A stretch of DNA of 64,000 nt from NCBI GenBank assembly GCA_020629635.1, contig JAHDCX010000008.1, positions 124,001 to 188,000 on the forward strand, given 5' to 3'. Position numbers and translations under genes: made by a program. The DNA comes from Acidimicrobiales bacterium (GTDB taxonomy: Bacteria > Actinomycetota > Acidimicrobiia > Acidimicrobiales > SHLQ01). Positions 1 through 9,043 of the stretch are shown here, piece after piece. The notes beneath the pieces were generated by a model. That model did not search any database, was not told the DNA's origin, and worked only from the letters and a program-made list of their open reading frames with translations. How positions within the stretch are numbered: the first letter of the stretch is position 1; every line of letters starts with the position of its first letter.

Positions 1-141
1 CAGGGCATCGCCCTGCGCTCGCTGATTCCCGAATCCCGCACCCTCGAGGACGTCTTCATGACGCTCACTGCCGACAGCGTGCAGTACCAGGCCTCGACGC
101 CCTCGGACCGCTCGGGCGAACTCGTCGGAGCGTCGCAATGA
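1..141 (+). CDS. ABC transporter ATP-binding protein, C-terminal fragment
   Basis: The last 46 residues of a gene that begins before the window. The tail contains LEDVFMTLT, the usual ending of ABC-2-type (drug or antibiotic export) ATPases. No Walker motifs remain in view. Its TGA overlaps the ATG of the next gene (ATGA), and that gene is an ABC-2 permease, so the two almost certainly form one exporter. The call rests on the short tail and this context. Confidence 0.75.
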   Translation, partial: QGIALRSLIPESRTLEDVFMTLTADSVQYQASTPSDRSGELVGASQ

Positions 142-1118
142 CCTCGACCTCGCCCCCGGCAACCCCCGACATCGACCCAAACACCACCCACCTCTCACCC
201 GGAAAGCACGAACCAATGACAGCAACGATCCCCGCCACCAATCCGAACAACACCATCAACCCGAACACCACCGTCACGAAAACGCCGAACACCGGCACAC
301 CGACTGACCTCGACGCACCAATGTCCGCCAATGAATCCGGGGGACGAGTCCGACTCGACAACGTGATCCACGGCGAGTGGATCAAGTTCTGGTCGGTCCG
401 CTCGACCAGCATCACCCTCGTCGCCGCGGCCTTCGCCACGGTCTTCTTCGGCATGATCTTCTCCTGGACGGTTGGCAGTGATGAGCCTGCGCCCGGGCCG
501 GGCTTCGGCCTGACCGACCCGATCGATGTCGCCCTCGGCGGGATCAACATGGCCGAGATGATCATCGGCGTCCTCGGCGTGATCCTCGTGACCACCGAGT
601 ACTCGACCGGCCTGATCCGCACGGCCTTCGCCGCCGTGGGCAGGCGGACGAACGTCCTGCGGGCCAAGGCGGCCGTCCTGACGGCATCGGTGATCGGCGT
701 TATGTCAGTCGGCGTCCTCGGAGCGCTCTGGGCCGGCCAGGCCGTCTACGGCGGGACCGAGCCCACGCTGTCGATGACGGATCCCGAGCTGTGGGGCGTC
801 GCCGCAGGTGCCGTGGCCTACCTCGTCGGAATCGGGTTGATCGGGCTGGCGCTCGGCTTCATGCTCCGGTCGGCATCGGGCGCAATCGGGTCGCTCTTCG
901 GCGGCATCTTCATCGGCCCCCAGCTCATGCAGCTGCTCCCAGACTCCTTCACCGACGCCGTCCTCAAATACCTGCCCTCCGAAGCGGGTACTGCGATGAT
1001 GAGCCGGGTGAACGACCCCGACCTTTTGAGCACAGGGACGGCCTACGTCGTCTTCGGCGCCTGGGTCTTCGGGTTCCTCGGGATCGCCGCAGCGATGCTC
1101 CGGCGCCGGGACGCATGA
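138..1118 (+). CDS. ABC-2 type transporter permease
   Basis: A 326-residue membrane protein with about six hydrophobic segments (near residues 90-110, 135-155, 175-195, 210-235, 245-260 and 295-320), as in ABC-2 permeases that pair with a separate ATPase. It overlaps the upstream ATPase and the downstream histidine kinase by 4 bp each, giving an exporter-kinase-regulator operon. The first 60 residues are a Thr/Pro/Asn-rich low-complexity stretch unusual for the family. ATG codons at 216 and 321 are alternative starts; the one at 321 would give a normal-length protein beginning MSANESGG. The 138 start is kept because of the tight overlap. Confidence 0.85.
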   Translation: MTSTSPPATPDIDPNTTHLSPGKHEPMTATIPATNPNNTINPNTTVTKTPNTGTPTDLDAPMSANESGGRVRLDNVIHGEWIKFWSVRSTSITLVAAAFATVFFGMIFSWTVGSDEPAPGPGFGLTDPIDVALGGINMAEMIIGVLGVILVTTEYSTGLIRTAFAAVGRRTNVLRAKAAVLTASVIGVMSVGVLGALWAGQAVYGGTEPTLSMTDPELWGVAAGAVAYLVGIGLIGLALGFMLRSASGAIGSLFGGIFIGPQLMQLLPDSFTDAVLKYLPSEAGTAMMSRVNDPDLLSTGTAYVVFGAWVFGFLGIAAAMLRRRDA

Positions 1119-2290
1119 CCGGACCTGGCGAGAGCGTCACTCGCTGGTTCGCCACCGACCGACGTCGATTCGACGTCGGTCTCGGCGTTCTGGCCACCGC
1201 ACTCACGATCCTGCCGCTGTTTGGTGGGCCCGAAGAGTTCGACACCGGTTGGCCCGATGTGGCCGCCGGTGTCGTCGCGTTCGCGCTGATCGTCTTTCGT
1301 CGGGCCGCCCCCGGGCCGCTGCTCGCGATTGCGATGGTGGGTGCGGCGGCGTTCGTGGGCGTCTACGAACGGCCCACGACGTTGATCTTCGCAGCACTGA
1401 TCCTGGTCGGGACGGTTGCTGTTCGCATCTCGCGTTGGCCGGCGTTCGCTCTCGGCGCAGCGATCGGGGCCAGCTTCTACTTCGTGACCTTGATCGCCGG
1501 TGACCTCGAGTTCGGCGACGAGCGTGCCGTGATCTTCGTCGGCTGGACGGCGGCAGTCATCGGGATTGCCGATGCCACCCGGTCCTGGCGAAGCCTTCGG
1601 GCGTCGTCCGAGGCCCAGATCCGAAGCGCGGTCCTCGCCGCCGAAGCACAGACTCGACAGCAGGTCTCCGAGGAGCGACTCGCGATCGCACGTGAACTGC
1701 ATGATCTGCTCGCACACAATCTGTCGGTCATGAATGTGCAGACCGGGGCGGCGATGCATCTGCTTCGTGACAACCCCGACGCTGCAGAGGCCGCGCTCGG
1801 AACGGCTCGCGACGCCGGTCGCGACGTGCTTGACGAGCTTCGGTCCCTGTTGTCGGTTCTCCGCACGGATGGAGACACCGATGCGCCCACGTCGTCGCTG
1901 CCGACGTTTGTCGACGTTGACGCCCTCGTCGACACGATGCGAACCACCGGTCTCGATGTGCGGTGGACGCAGACGGGTGAGCCACGCGAGCTCGCGCCGG
2001 CGGTGTCGCTCGCGGCCTATCGGATCGTGCAGGAGGGGCTGACAAACGCCGCCAAGCACGGGGCCGGCGCAGTTGAGCTTTTGACGACGTGGTCGGATCG
2101 CATGCTCGACCTGGCCATCGAGAATGACGTTGCGGACGACAACGACCCGAGCGGCGCCGGCCTTGGACTGGTCGGGATGCGCGAGCGGGCAACGGCAAAC
2201 GGTGGCGAGCTCGAAACCACGGTCACCGATCGTCGATTCGTCGTCTCGGCGCGGTTGCCGACGCAACGCATGGAGGGAGACGGGTCGTGA
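1115..2290 (+). CDS. sensor histidine kinase, NarL/DesK type
   Basis: A 391-residue membrane kinase. The N-terminal half has several transmembrane segments (about residues 20-150) and no obvious extracellular domain. Next comes a HisKA_3 dimerisation domain with the phospho-acceptor in ARELHDLLAHNL (His about 196). A C-terminal HATPase has the N box IVQEGLTNAAKHG and a G box GAGLGLVGMRERA. The ATG at 1115 overlaps the permease stop (ATGA). The protein ends 4 bp into the response regulator. It probably senses stress at the membrane and controls the ABC-2 exporter in the same operon; that role is inferred from context. Confidence 0.9.
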   Translation: MTGPGESVTRWFATDRRRFDVGLGVLATALTILPLFGGPEEFDTGWPDVAAGVVAFALIVFRRAAPGPLLAIAMVGAAAFVGVYERPTTLIFAALILVGTVAVRISRWPAFALGAAIGASFYFVTLIAGDLEFGDERAVIFVGWTAAVIGIADATRSWRSLRASSEAQIRSAVLAAEAQTRQQVSEERLAIARELHDLLAHNLSVMNVQTGAAMHLLRDNPDAAEAALGTARDAGRDVLDELRSLLSVLRTDGDTDAPTSSLPTFVDVDALVDTMRTTGLDVRWTQTGEPRELAPAVSLAAYRIVQEGLTNAAKHGAGAVELLTTWSDRMLDLAIENDVADDNDPSGAGLGLVGMRERATANGGELETTVTDRRFVVSARLPTQRMEGDGS

Positions 2291-2952
2291 CGATTCGTGT
2301 CGTACTGGTCGACGATCAGGCGTTGATCCGCGCCGGGTTCAAGGCAATCCTCGATTCGGCAGCCGACATCGACGTCGTTGGCGAGGCCGATGACGGCGCC
2401 GATGCGATCGAGGTCATTCGTCGAGAACGCGCCGACGTCGTCCTGATGGACATCCGTATGCCCGGACAGGATGGTCTGACCACCACACGAGAAATCACCT
2501 CCGATGACGACCTGGTCGGCGTCCGAGTGATCGTGTTGACGACCTTCGAACTCGACGAGTACGTCGTCGAGGCGATGGCCGCTGGTGCAAGCGGCTTTCT
2601 CGACAAGGGTGTGGACCCCGACGTGTTGTTGGATGCCGTCCGAGTCGTTGCGTCCGGGGACGCCTTGCTCACGCCGAAGGCGACCCGAGCGCTCCTTGCG
2701 TCGCTCGACGACCGGGTCGCAGTGCCAGTCGACGAGCAGGCATTGCAGCATCTCACGGCCCGCGAACGAGAGGTCGTGGGCCTCGTTGGTCGCGGGCTGT
2801 CGAACGAGGAGATCGCTGAGGAGTTGTTTCTTTCTCCACTGACGGCAAAGACCCACGTCAGCCGGTCGATGACCAAGTTGCATGCCCGCGATCGCGCCCA
2901 GCTCGTCGTGATCGCCCTTCGGACAGGGCTCACCCGGCTCGACGATCTCTGA
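2287..2952 (+). CDS. response regulator, NarL/LuxR family
   Basis: A 221-residue regulator. Its receiver domain has the acidic pair DD at residues 9-10, the phospho-acceptor Asp 55 in VVLMDIRMP, and a conserved Thr and Lys further on (VLTTFE, FLDKG). A C-terminal LuxR-type helix-turn-helix follows (LTAREREVVGLVGRGLSNEE). The GTG start overlaps the kinase stop. It is the partner of the upstream NarL-type kinase; the likely target is the exporter operon itself. Confidence 0.92.
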   Translation: MTIRVVLVDDQALIRAGFKAILDSAADIDVVGEADDGADAIEVIRRERADVVLMDIRMPGQDGLTTTREITSDDDLVGVRVIVLTTFELDEYVVEAMAAGASGFLDKGVDPDVLLDAVRVVASGDALLTPKATRALLASLDDRVAVPVDEQALQHLTAREREVVGLVGRGLSNEEIAEELFLSPLTAKTHVSRSMTKLHARDRAQLVVIALRTGLTRLDDL

Positions 2953-2984
2953 CTCGGCCGCCCGAGCGTTGGGGTCGCTCGACC

Positions 2985-3402
2985 TCAGTGGATCTGGCCG
3001 ACCGCCGTCGACGGAACGAACGTTGCGAGCAGGCGTCCTTCTTCGACCATCGCCTGTCGGTACTCGTCCCAGTCCGGATGTTCGCCGGCGACCAGGCGGT
3101 AGTACTCGACGAGGGCGTCGCAGGTCGCGTCGCCGGGGCTCCCGTGCCACAGCGGAGAGCTCGACCGTGCCGTCGAGCGAGGCATAGCTCCACGAACCGG
3201 GCTCGGTGATGTGGACGACAACCCTCGGATCGCGTCGCATGTTGGCGGTCTTGGCCCGACTGTCGGTCAGCGAGATCCAGATGGTGCCGTCGACGACCGT
3301 GTAGGCCACATCGGAGGACTGAGCCCGTCCATCCCTGCGAAGGGTGATGAGCACGGCGTTGCGTCGCTCCGATGCCCAGGCGAGTGTCGTCTCCATGTCC
3401 AT
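2985..3402 (-). pseudogene. PPOX-class (F420-type) oxidase, frameshifted
   Basis: The N-terminal frame (from ATG 3402, SD GAGGAG) encodes ITLRRDGRAQSSDVAY and SRAKTANMRRDPRVVV, as in Rv1155-like pyridoxamine-phosphate-oxidase-fold, F420- or flavin-binding proteins. The matching C-terminus (LVEYYRLVAGEHPDWDEYRQ, ending VGQIH) is in another frame. The two frames join near 3141-3165, where one extra base (or two missing bases) disrupts an otherwise full-length gene of about 138 residues. The first frame would otherwise read on as unrelated sequence for over 1 kb. It is either a recent pseudogene or an assembly/base-call error; the coding quality on both sides is good. Confidence 0.8.
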
Positions 3403-3450
3403 CGATGCTCCTCGTCAATTGTCTGCGGTGGGGCGTCTGGCTGCACACGA

Positions 3451-3489
3451 GCGGCGAGGTAGGCACCGATCGCCAACCTACCTCGCCGC
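3451..3489 (-). terminator. hairpin after the ABC efflux operon
   Basis: A perfect 13-bp inverted repeat (GCGGCGAGGTAGG and its complement) with a 13-nt loop. It starts 14 bp downstream of the permease stop. There is no clear U tract, so this is a strong stem-loop rather than a classical terminator. Confidence 0.5.
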
Positions 3490-3502
3490 CCAGACTCGTG
3501 GA

Positions 3503-4696
3503 TCAGCTACGCAGTGCCTCGACGGGCGAAAGCTGCGCGGCCCGCATCGCCGGGTAGAGACCGGCGACGGCGCCGATGACGATCGCCGACGCGAAGCCAC
3601 CTGCGGGGCCAATCCACGGGATCACCACCCGCCATCCCTGCGTCGCCGCATAGGCGTAGGTGACGAGGATGCCGATCACCACTCCGGCACCTCCACCGAG
3701 AATCCCGAGGAGCACGGACTCGGTGAGGAATTGCCGACGCACGTGTGCCTGCGTGGCGCCGAGCGCTCGCCGAAGACCGATCTCGCCGCGGCGTTCGATC
3801 ACGGCGATGATCATGACATTGGCGATGCCGACGCCGCCGACGAGCAGCGCGACGGCCCCGAGGCCCAGGAACAGCGAGGTGAAGCTGCTCTCCGCCGCAG
3901 CCTGTGCCGACAGCACATCGGAGGGTCGAGAAACGTTCACCTCCTCGGGGTTCTCCGGGTCCGCGGTTCCCGCGATGAGGTCCCGGGTCGCGTCGACCCG
4001 CCCCTCTTCGACCCGCACGTAGACCGTGCTTGGGGTGGCTTCGGCGTCGTAGGCGGCGACTGCTGCGTCGATACCGATCATCACCGACCGGTCGAGGTCG
4101 GCAGCGAGCGTGAACTCATCGAGCATGCCGACGACCTGCACCTGGTCATCGCCGATCTGTACGTGGGTCGGCTGGTCGAGATCGGTGATACCGAGCCGTT
4201 CCGCAGCGACCGATCCGACGACCGCGACCGGATACGGCGACGATGCGTATTCGTCGAGGTCGACCCCGACCGCCACCGAGCCGTTGAGCGTGTCGACGAG
4301 ATCACCGTCGGTGCCTACAACCGTGAGACCGCCGGTGATGCCCTCGTCGACGAACTCGCTTCGCCGAACCGTGGCGTCCACGGGGATGACCTGGCTCGTC
4401 TGCTCGACCGTCGGAATGCGCTGGATCGACGCCGCGGCGCTTTCGGGCAGGGCACCGTCTCCGCCACCGATGCCTTGTCCGGCCTCCACTGTCAGCAGGT
4501 TGGTGCCGAGCAGTGACAGCTCGTCGAGCAGGTCGGATTTCGATGACTCCGAGAGGCCCAGCACGCCGACGAGCGCGGCGATCCCGATCGACACGCCGAG
4601 CGCGGAGAGCGCGGTTCGTGATTTGCGGGCGCGCGGTCCCGAAGAGCCGACACGAAGGATGTCTGCGAATCGAAGGGTGGATGTCGGGTGGTTCAT
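3503..4696 (-). CDS. MacB/FtsX-like ABC transporter permease
   Basis: A 397-residue protein in the order typical of MacB permeases. An N-terminal transmembrane segment (about 30-50) is followed by a periplasmic MacB_PCD-like domain (about 50-260). Three C-terminal FtsX transmembrane segments follow, with the loop motif RRGEIGLRRALGAT between the first two. The ATG overlaps the stop of the ATPase gene by 4 bp. Together with the ATPase and the HlyD-like adaptor it forms a MacAB-style tripartite exporter. Substrates could be lipoproteins, peptides or antibiotics; the sequence does not say which. Confidence 0.9.
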   Translation of the reverse strand: MNHPTSTLRFADILRVGSSGPRARKSRTALSALGVSIGIAALVGVLGLSESSKSDLLDELSLLGTNLLTVEAGQGIGGGDGALPESAAASIQRIPTVEQTSQVIPVDATVRRSEFVDEGITGGLTVVGTDGDLVDTLNGSVAVGVDLDEYASSPYPVAVVGSVAAERLGITDLDQPTHVQIGDDQVQVVGMLDEFTLAADLDRSVMIGIDAAVAAYDAEATPSTVYVRVEEGRVDATRDLIAGTADPENPEEVNVSRPSDVLSAQAAAESSFTSLFLGLGAVALLVGGVGIANVMIIAVIERRGEIGLRRALGATQAHVRRQFLTESVLLGILGGGAGVVIGILVTYAYAATQGWRVVIPWIGPAGGFASAIVIGAVAGLYPAMRAAQLSPVEALRS

Positions 4697-5430
4697 GAGG
4701 GCCTCCCCGAGTCGTCGAGGATTCGTCCATCGAGGACGGCGACCCGCCGTGGCAGCGCCTCGGCGATGGCGTTGTCGTGAGTGATCACGACAATCGTCGT
4801 GCCGAGGTCGTTGAGTTCCCGAATGAGGTCCATGACCGCCGCGCTCGACTTCGAGTCGAGATTGCCGGTGGGTTCGTCGGCCAGGACGAAGGCCGGTCGG
4901 TGGACCAACGCCCGTGCAACCGCAACTCGCTGACGCTCGCCGCCGGACAACTTGTTCGGTCGATGATTGAGCCGATGGCCAAGCCCCACGGTCTTGAGCG
5001 CCTCGATGGCCCGGTCATGTCGCTCTGCGGGTGGAACGCCCTGATAGAGCAGACCGTTGGTGACGTTGTCGACCGTGGACATGCCGTCGAGCAGAAAGAA
5101 CTGCTGGAAGACGAAACCGATCTTGCGGGCCCGAATGCCTGCGATGTGCTTGTCGGGGAGCGACGCGGTGTCGACACCGTCGATCTCGACGATTCCGCTC
5201 GTCGGGCGGTCGAGGGTGCCCATCACGTTGAGCATCGTCGACTTGCCCGACCCCGACGGACCGACCACGGCGACGAGTTCTCCGTGGTCGATCCGAACGG
5301 ACACATCGTCGAGCGCCCGTACTGGTGGTGACCCCGGGAACTCCTTGACGACGTTGCGCATGTGCAGCGCAGCTCGGACCGAGTGGGGAGGGGTCGTCTC
5401 GGTCCGAGCGGCCTGGGTGAGGGCGCTCAT
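4693..5430 (-). CDS. ABC transporter ATP-binding protein, MacB/LolD type
   Basis: A 245-residue ATPase. It has Walker A GPSGSGKST, signature LSGGERQRVAVARAL, Walker B with FVLADEPTGNLDS, and the H loop VITHD. The family pairs with FtsX-type permeases such as MacB, LolCDE or FtsEX. The start MSALTQ at 5430 overlaps the adaptor stop by 4 bp; in-frame sequence further upstream belongs to the adaptor gene read in another frame. It powers the permease encoded just downstream. Confidence 0.92.
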   Translation of the reverse strand: MSALTQAARTETTPPHSVRAALHMRNVVKEFPGSPPVRALDDVSVRIDHGELVAVVGPSGSGKSTMLNVMGTLDRPTSGIVEIDGVDTASLPDKHIAGIRARKIGFVFQQFFLLDGMSTVDNVTNGLLYQGVPPAERHDRAIEALKTVGLGHRLNHRPNKLSGGERQRVAVARALVHRPAFVLADEPTGNLDSKSSAAVMDLIRELNDLGTTIVVITHDNAIAEALPRRVAVLDGRILDDSGRPS

Positions 5431-7082
5431 GACGGCACCACCACGGCGGTTCCGGCGTCGATTCCGGCGACCTCGACCCACCCGTCGGCGAACATGCCCG
5501 GGTCGACCTCCACGAAGCGGGTCGTCGTGCCGTCGACGATCTCGACGGCGAACGCCGACCCGGTCGAGACGATGGCTGCGGCCGGAACGGCGACGACCTG
5601 CGACGCAATGTCGTCGACCAGGAGCACGGTCACATCGAGTTCGGCGAACGACGCCGCCGATTCGGGGATCCGGTCGAGTTCGATCCGGACTTCGATCGTC
5701 GGATCTGCGTCGGGTTGACCGACGGGTGCCGTCGACTTCGCGGCGATCCACACGACGGATCCTTCCTGCACCGATCCGTCGGGGAACTCGACATCGACGC
5801 GTGCGCCGAGCGGGAGCTGGCCCTGATCGGCGACGTCGATGTTGGTCGTCACAACCTGTGTGGGCTCGGTGATCGTGGCGACGGCGGTTCCTCGCTCGAT
5901 TTCGTCGCCGCGTTCGATCTCGATCGTGGAGATGGAGCCCGGCTCTTCGATACCGACGTACTGCTCCAGCTGGAGGATTCCGTCCTCTTCGATTCCGAGA
6001 TCCTCCTCCCAAGCGAGCAGTGCGTCGGTGGTGGCCTCGTCCCAGACCTCGTCGACCTCGAGCTCGCCGTCAGCGTGGTAGCCGAGTTCGACGAGCACGG
6101 TTTCGAAGGCCTCGATGTCCTCGCCGTCCTCAACGCCCTGGGCGAGCTCCCGGTCGATTGGTTCACCGACGATGACGGGGATGGGCTCGGTGTCGACCTC
6201 GTAGAGGGGCGTTCCGGTGGCGAGCCCCGTGCCGACCGGTGCGACGGCGGTGATCAGCCCGTCGGCGGTTGCGAGGAGCACGGTCGTCGACTCGATCAGA
6301 CTTGCTTCGACGATGGCGCCGCCGGCGCGTGCAGCGTCGCCGGGACGCGCCATCACCGCATCAACGGTGATCGGCCCTTGTTCGACGTGCACGTCGTGGA
6401 TCGCGATCGTTCCGTCGATCTCTGCGTCGATGTCGTCCTGCCAGGCCTCGATAGCCGTCGCGGTGTTGGCATCGAAGACACCGTCGACGACCATGGCTCC
6501 ATCGGCGGTGAAGCCGAGGGCAGCCAAATTCTCCTCGATCATCGCCACGTCGTCGCCCGAGTCGCCGTTGGACAGCGGCCGGTGGGTGGGAGTGGTGCCG
6601 TAGAAGAGGCTCGTCGGTGCTTCATCGATCTCCCAAAGCACGTCGCCTCGCTCGATGCGTTCGCCAACGGCAGCGATCGTCGTGACCGTTCCGTCGACAC
6701 GAGGGCCGATCATGAATGCGTCGCCGTAGCCGAGCGTTGCGTCAAGTTCGGTGAATTCGACGAGGTCTCGTACCTCAGCTGTCACCGCAGTGATCTGTGC
6801 TGGCTCGGTGACCGTCGTGGGATCGTCGTCGGTTGCCGTCAGGTACCACACGGTTGCGCCCGCCGCGATGGCGAGCAAGACGACACCGCCGAAGATTGCC
6901 CCGGTCCGTTTGGTGGGAGGTGTCGGCGTCGCGTGAATCTCTGCGGTGTCCGCGCCAGGGATCGCGGCGCCGCTGCCCGCGGTGGTTTCGATCGCGGAGT
7001 CATCGAGGGCGGTGTTCTCGAGCGCGGTGCCAGCGGCGGATTCGGAAGACTCGACATCGTTGGACTGTGTGATCTCGCTCAT
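5427..7082 (-). CDS. efflux periplasmic adaptor with two peptidoglycan-binding domains
   Basis: A 551-residue membrane-anchored protein. A cytoplasmic N-terminus of about 40 residues precedes one transmembrane segment (near 40-65). An HlyD/MacA-like barrel sandwich follows, interrupted by two PG_binding_1-type modules (near 150-205 and 275-335; for example GDDVAMIEENLAALGFTADG). Lipoyl/barrel strands close the C-terminus. The ATG at 7082 follows GGGAGGTCAGGGAGC and overlaps the TGA of the lipoprotein gene. It probably spans the cell wall and links the MacB-like transporter to peptidoglycan or an outer partner. This adaptor type occurs in Gram-positive actinobacteria, which have no outer membrane channel. 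Confidence 0.85.
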   Translation of the reverse strand: MSEITQSNDVESSESAAGTALENTALDDSAIETTAGSGAAIPGADTAEIHATPTPPTKRTGAIFGGVVLLAIAAGATVWYLTATDDDPTTVTEPAQITAVTAEVRDLVEFTELDATLGYGDAFMIGPRVDGTVTTIAAVGERIERGDVLWEIDEAPTSLFYGTTPTHRPLSNGDSGDDVAMIEENLAALGFTADGAMVVDGVFDANTATAIEAWQDDIDAEIDGTIAIHDVHVEQGPITVDAVMARPGDAARAGGAIVEASLIESTTVLLATADGLITAVAPVGTGLATGTPLYEVDTEPIPVIVGEPIDRELAQGVEDGEDIEAFETVLVELGYHADGELEVDEVWDEATTDALLAWEEDLGIEEDGILQLEQYVGIEEPGSISTIEIERGDEIERGTAVATITEPTQVVTTNIDVADQGQLPLGARVDVEFPDGSVQEGSVVWIAAKSTAPVGQPDADPTIEVRIELDRIPESAASFAELDVTVLLVDDIASQVVAVPAAAIVSTGSAFAVEIVDGTTTRFVEVDPGMFADGWVEVAGIDAGTAVVVPS

Positions 7083-7744
7083 GCTCCCTGACCTCCCGCA
7101 GCGAAGGTGAGAATGTCTGAGCAAGCCTCGACTTCAGCCTCGTATTGAGGGTCTTGCAGGTCGAGTCCGAACAGTGCCTCGGGGCCGCCCGCAGCAGCGC
7201 TCAGCCCCCCGGAAATGTCCGGATCCCGAACATCGAGTCCTTCGTCGCGGAGGCAGCCAGCGAACTCGACGAGTTGGTCTTGGATCTCCGTTTGGTCGAA
7301 TCCGCTCGCGCCGGGTCCGAAGTTGCCACCGTCGAGTAGCGCCGAGCAGCTGTCGACGGCCGCCTCGTTCTCTCCGAACAACTGCGCCACGTTCCCGTCG
7401 GAGAGCGTCGACATGTCGACCGAGCCGTCCGCGGCAACGGTCGGATCGTCGACCTCGAGTCCTTCGTCTCGAAGGCAGTCTGCGAAGGCGAGGGCTCGTT
7501 CTTCGTCGGAGGCGTCTTCGGCGAGAGCCGCAGCCACCTCGGGCTCGGCACGATCCGTCGTCGAATCGGTGATCTCGGCTTCCGGTTCGGCGACAGCCTC
7601 CGAAGAAGCGGCGGGAGCCGATGACGAGGTGTCGGCTCCGTCGATGACGATGATCGGTTCGTCCGATGTGGTCTCGGCCGATCCGCCACAACCGGCTAGC
7701 GCCACGGCGCCTACCAAGGTCGCAACGAGGTATCTGGTTCTCAT
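7079..7744 (-). CDS. predicted lipoprotein with repeated CLRDEGL motifs
   Basis: A 221-residue secreted protein. The signal peptide ends in the lipobox LAGC (Cys 19); the start at 7744 is preceded by GGAAAGGA. After an acidic Ser/Ala linker it carries two copies of a motif (ADCLRDEGLEVDDP and AGCLRDEGLDVRDP). Each is followed by a short acidic segment and a further Cys, so it is an internal duplication with paired cysteines. It is the first gene of the adaptor-ATPase-permease operon and overlaps the adaptor start. No family name was recognised; a substrate-capture or accessory role for the exporter is inferred. Confidence 0.75.
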   Translation of the reverse strand: MRTRYLVATLVGAVALAGCGGSAETTSDEPIIVIDGADTSSSAPAASSEAVAEPEAEITDSTTDRAEPEVAAALAEDASDEERALAFADCLRDEGLEVDDPTVAADGSVDMSTLSDGNVAQLFGENEAAVDSCSALLDGGNFGPGASGFDQTEIQDQLVEFAGCLRDEGLDVRDPDISGGLSAAAGGPEALFGLDLQDPQYEAEVEACSDILTFAAGGQGA

Positions 7745-7825
7745 GATGTTCCTTTCCAGCGTTGTGCTGGGAGCCACCATGAGGATTGGCGTGTTTGGAC
7801 AGGGTCTGGTTGGGTGCAGATGTGG

Positions 7826-7841
7826 CTGAAGGATTCCTGAA
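7826..7841 (-). promoter_or_regulatory. candidate OmpR-type direct repeat
   Basis: On the minus strand TTCAG is repeated 11 bp apart (TTCAGGAATCCTTCAG), 82 bp before the lipoprotein start. Head-to-tail 5-mers with an 11-bp period are the usual shape of an OmpR/PhoB-family site. The regulator encoded immediately upstream (9040-9696) is of that family. Confidence 0.35.
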
Positions 7842-7882
7842 CGCCAGGTAAGCGAGGTGAGGTAAGGAGGGTCGCTCGGGCG

Positions 7883-9043
7883 TCAGCGTGTGGGGAACGA
7901 CACGTCGACCCTCATGCCCCCGGCAGGTCGAGGCGTCAGCTGTAGCGTTGCGTCGTGGTGGTCGACGATCGTCCGCACGATCGACAGGCCGATTCCGTGG
8001 CCGAGGTCCTGTGGGTTGTCCACGCCGCGTTGGAACGGTTTGTTGATTCGCTCGAGGGTGTGGCCATCCACCACCGGCCCACTGTTCTCGACGATGAGGT
8101 CCACTCGGTGCGCCCTCTGGGCCACGGTCACGGTGACCTCACCGCCTGCGACGTTGTGGCGAATCGCGTTCTGAATCAGATTTGCCACCATCGAGGTGAG
8201 CAGCGTTCGGTCGCCGATGACCTGTCCCGAGCCGGGTACGAAGTCGACGCGCACCTCCCGCTCGTTCGCCCGATCGAGCTGCGGGTCGAGCGCCGAGTTG
8301 ACGACCTCCCAGAGCTCCAGCGGAGAACGCTCGATCGGGCCTGCCTGGCCTCGGGCGAGTTCGAGGAGCTTCGCCACGAGTTCGGAGGCACGTCTCGACC
8401 CTCGAAGCGTGCGGTCCGCAAGCTCGACGACGGTTGTCGACGTTGGATCGCTCCTGGCGAGGTCGGCTTCGAGCTCGATGCCGGCGAGCGGGGTGAGCAG
8501 CTCGTGAGAGGCCATGGCGGCGAACTGTCGTTGTGCGCTGATGCCGTCCTCGATTCGTTGCAACATGTGGTCGATGGTGGAAGCGAGGTCTCGCACCTCG
8601 TCGTCAGGTCCATCCCATGAGAGTCGAGTGTCGAGCGATGAGGCAGTGATGCGCTTGGCCGTCTCGGTGATGCCCTCGATGGGTCGAAGCGCCCGCTCCG
8701 CAAGCCATCGTCCGATGAGGATCGCGAGGACGCCCGTGATGGCGATCGACACACCCGACCACAGCGTGAGTTCGGCGAGTGTGTCGATGCGGAACTGCTC
8801 CTGGGCTTCGACGACGATGTCGGCGAGCGATCGCCCGTCCGGAAGCACGATGGCTGGGGGGCCGCGATCCTCGAGCCCTTCCGGCAGTTCGATACCGAGT
8901 GACTCGAGGTTGCTCCCATCGAAATCTGATCGCAAGCGGCGGTCCAGGCGCCACGCCACGATCGCCTGGACGATCACGCCGCTGACGAGGAACGCGACGG
9001 CGAACCAGAGTGTCAGGCGTTGTTTGATGGTCGGAGCCTTCAT
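7883..9043 (-). CDS. sensor histidine kinase, OmpR-partner type
   Basis: A 386-residue kinase. Two transmembrane segments (about 10-30 and 90-115) enclose a short extracytoplasmic loop. A HAMP segment follows, then a HisKA domain with the acceptor His in AAMASHELLTPLAGIE. The HATPase domain has N box LIQNAIRHN and G box GHGIGLSIVRTI. The ATG at 9043 overlaps the regulator stop (ATGA). It lies directly upstream of, and in the same direction as, the efflux operon, so it plausibly controls that operon. Confidence 0.92.
   Translation of the reverse strand: MKAPTIKQRLTLWFAVAFLVSGVIVQAIVAWRLDRRLRSDFDGSNLESLGIELPEGLEDRGPPAIVLPDGRSLADIVVEAQEQFRIDTLAELTLWSGVSIAITGVLAILIGRWLAERALRPIEGITETAKRITASSLDTRLSWDGPDDEVRDLASTIDHMLQRIEDGISAQRQFAAMASHELLTPLAGIELEADLARSDPTSTTVVELADRTLRGSRRASELVAKLLELARGQAGPIERSPLELWEVVNSALDPQLDRANEREVRVDFVPGSGQVIGDRTLLTSMVANLIQNAIRHNVAGGEVTVTVAQRAHRVDLIVENSGPVVDGHTLERINKPFQRGVDNPQDLGHGIGLSIVRTIVDHHDATLQLTPRPAGGMRVDVSFPTR

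Noticed and set aside
2017-2984. Long open frame on the minus strand continuing from the PPOX gene
   Set aside because: It runs antisense through the response regulator and kinase genes, with Arg/Asp-rich sequence typical of high-GC shadow frames; the frameshift explains it.
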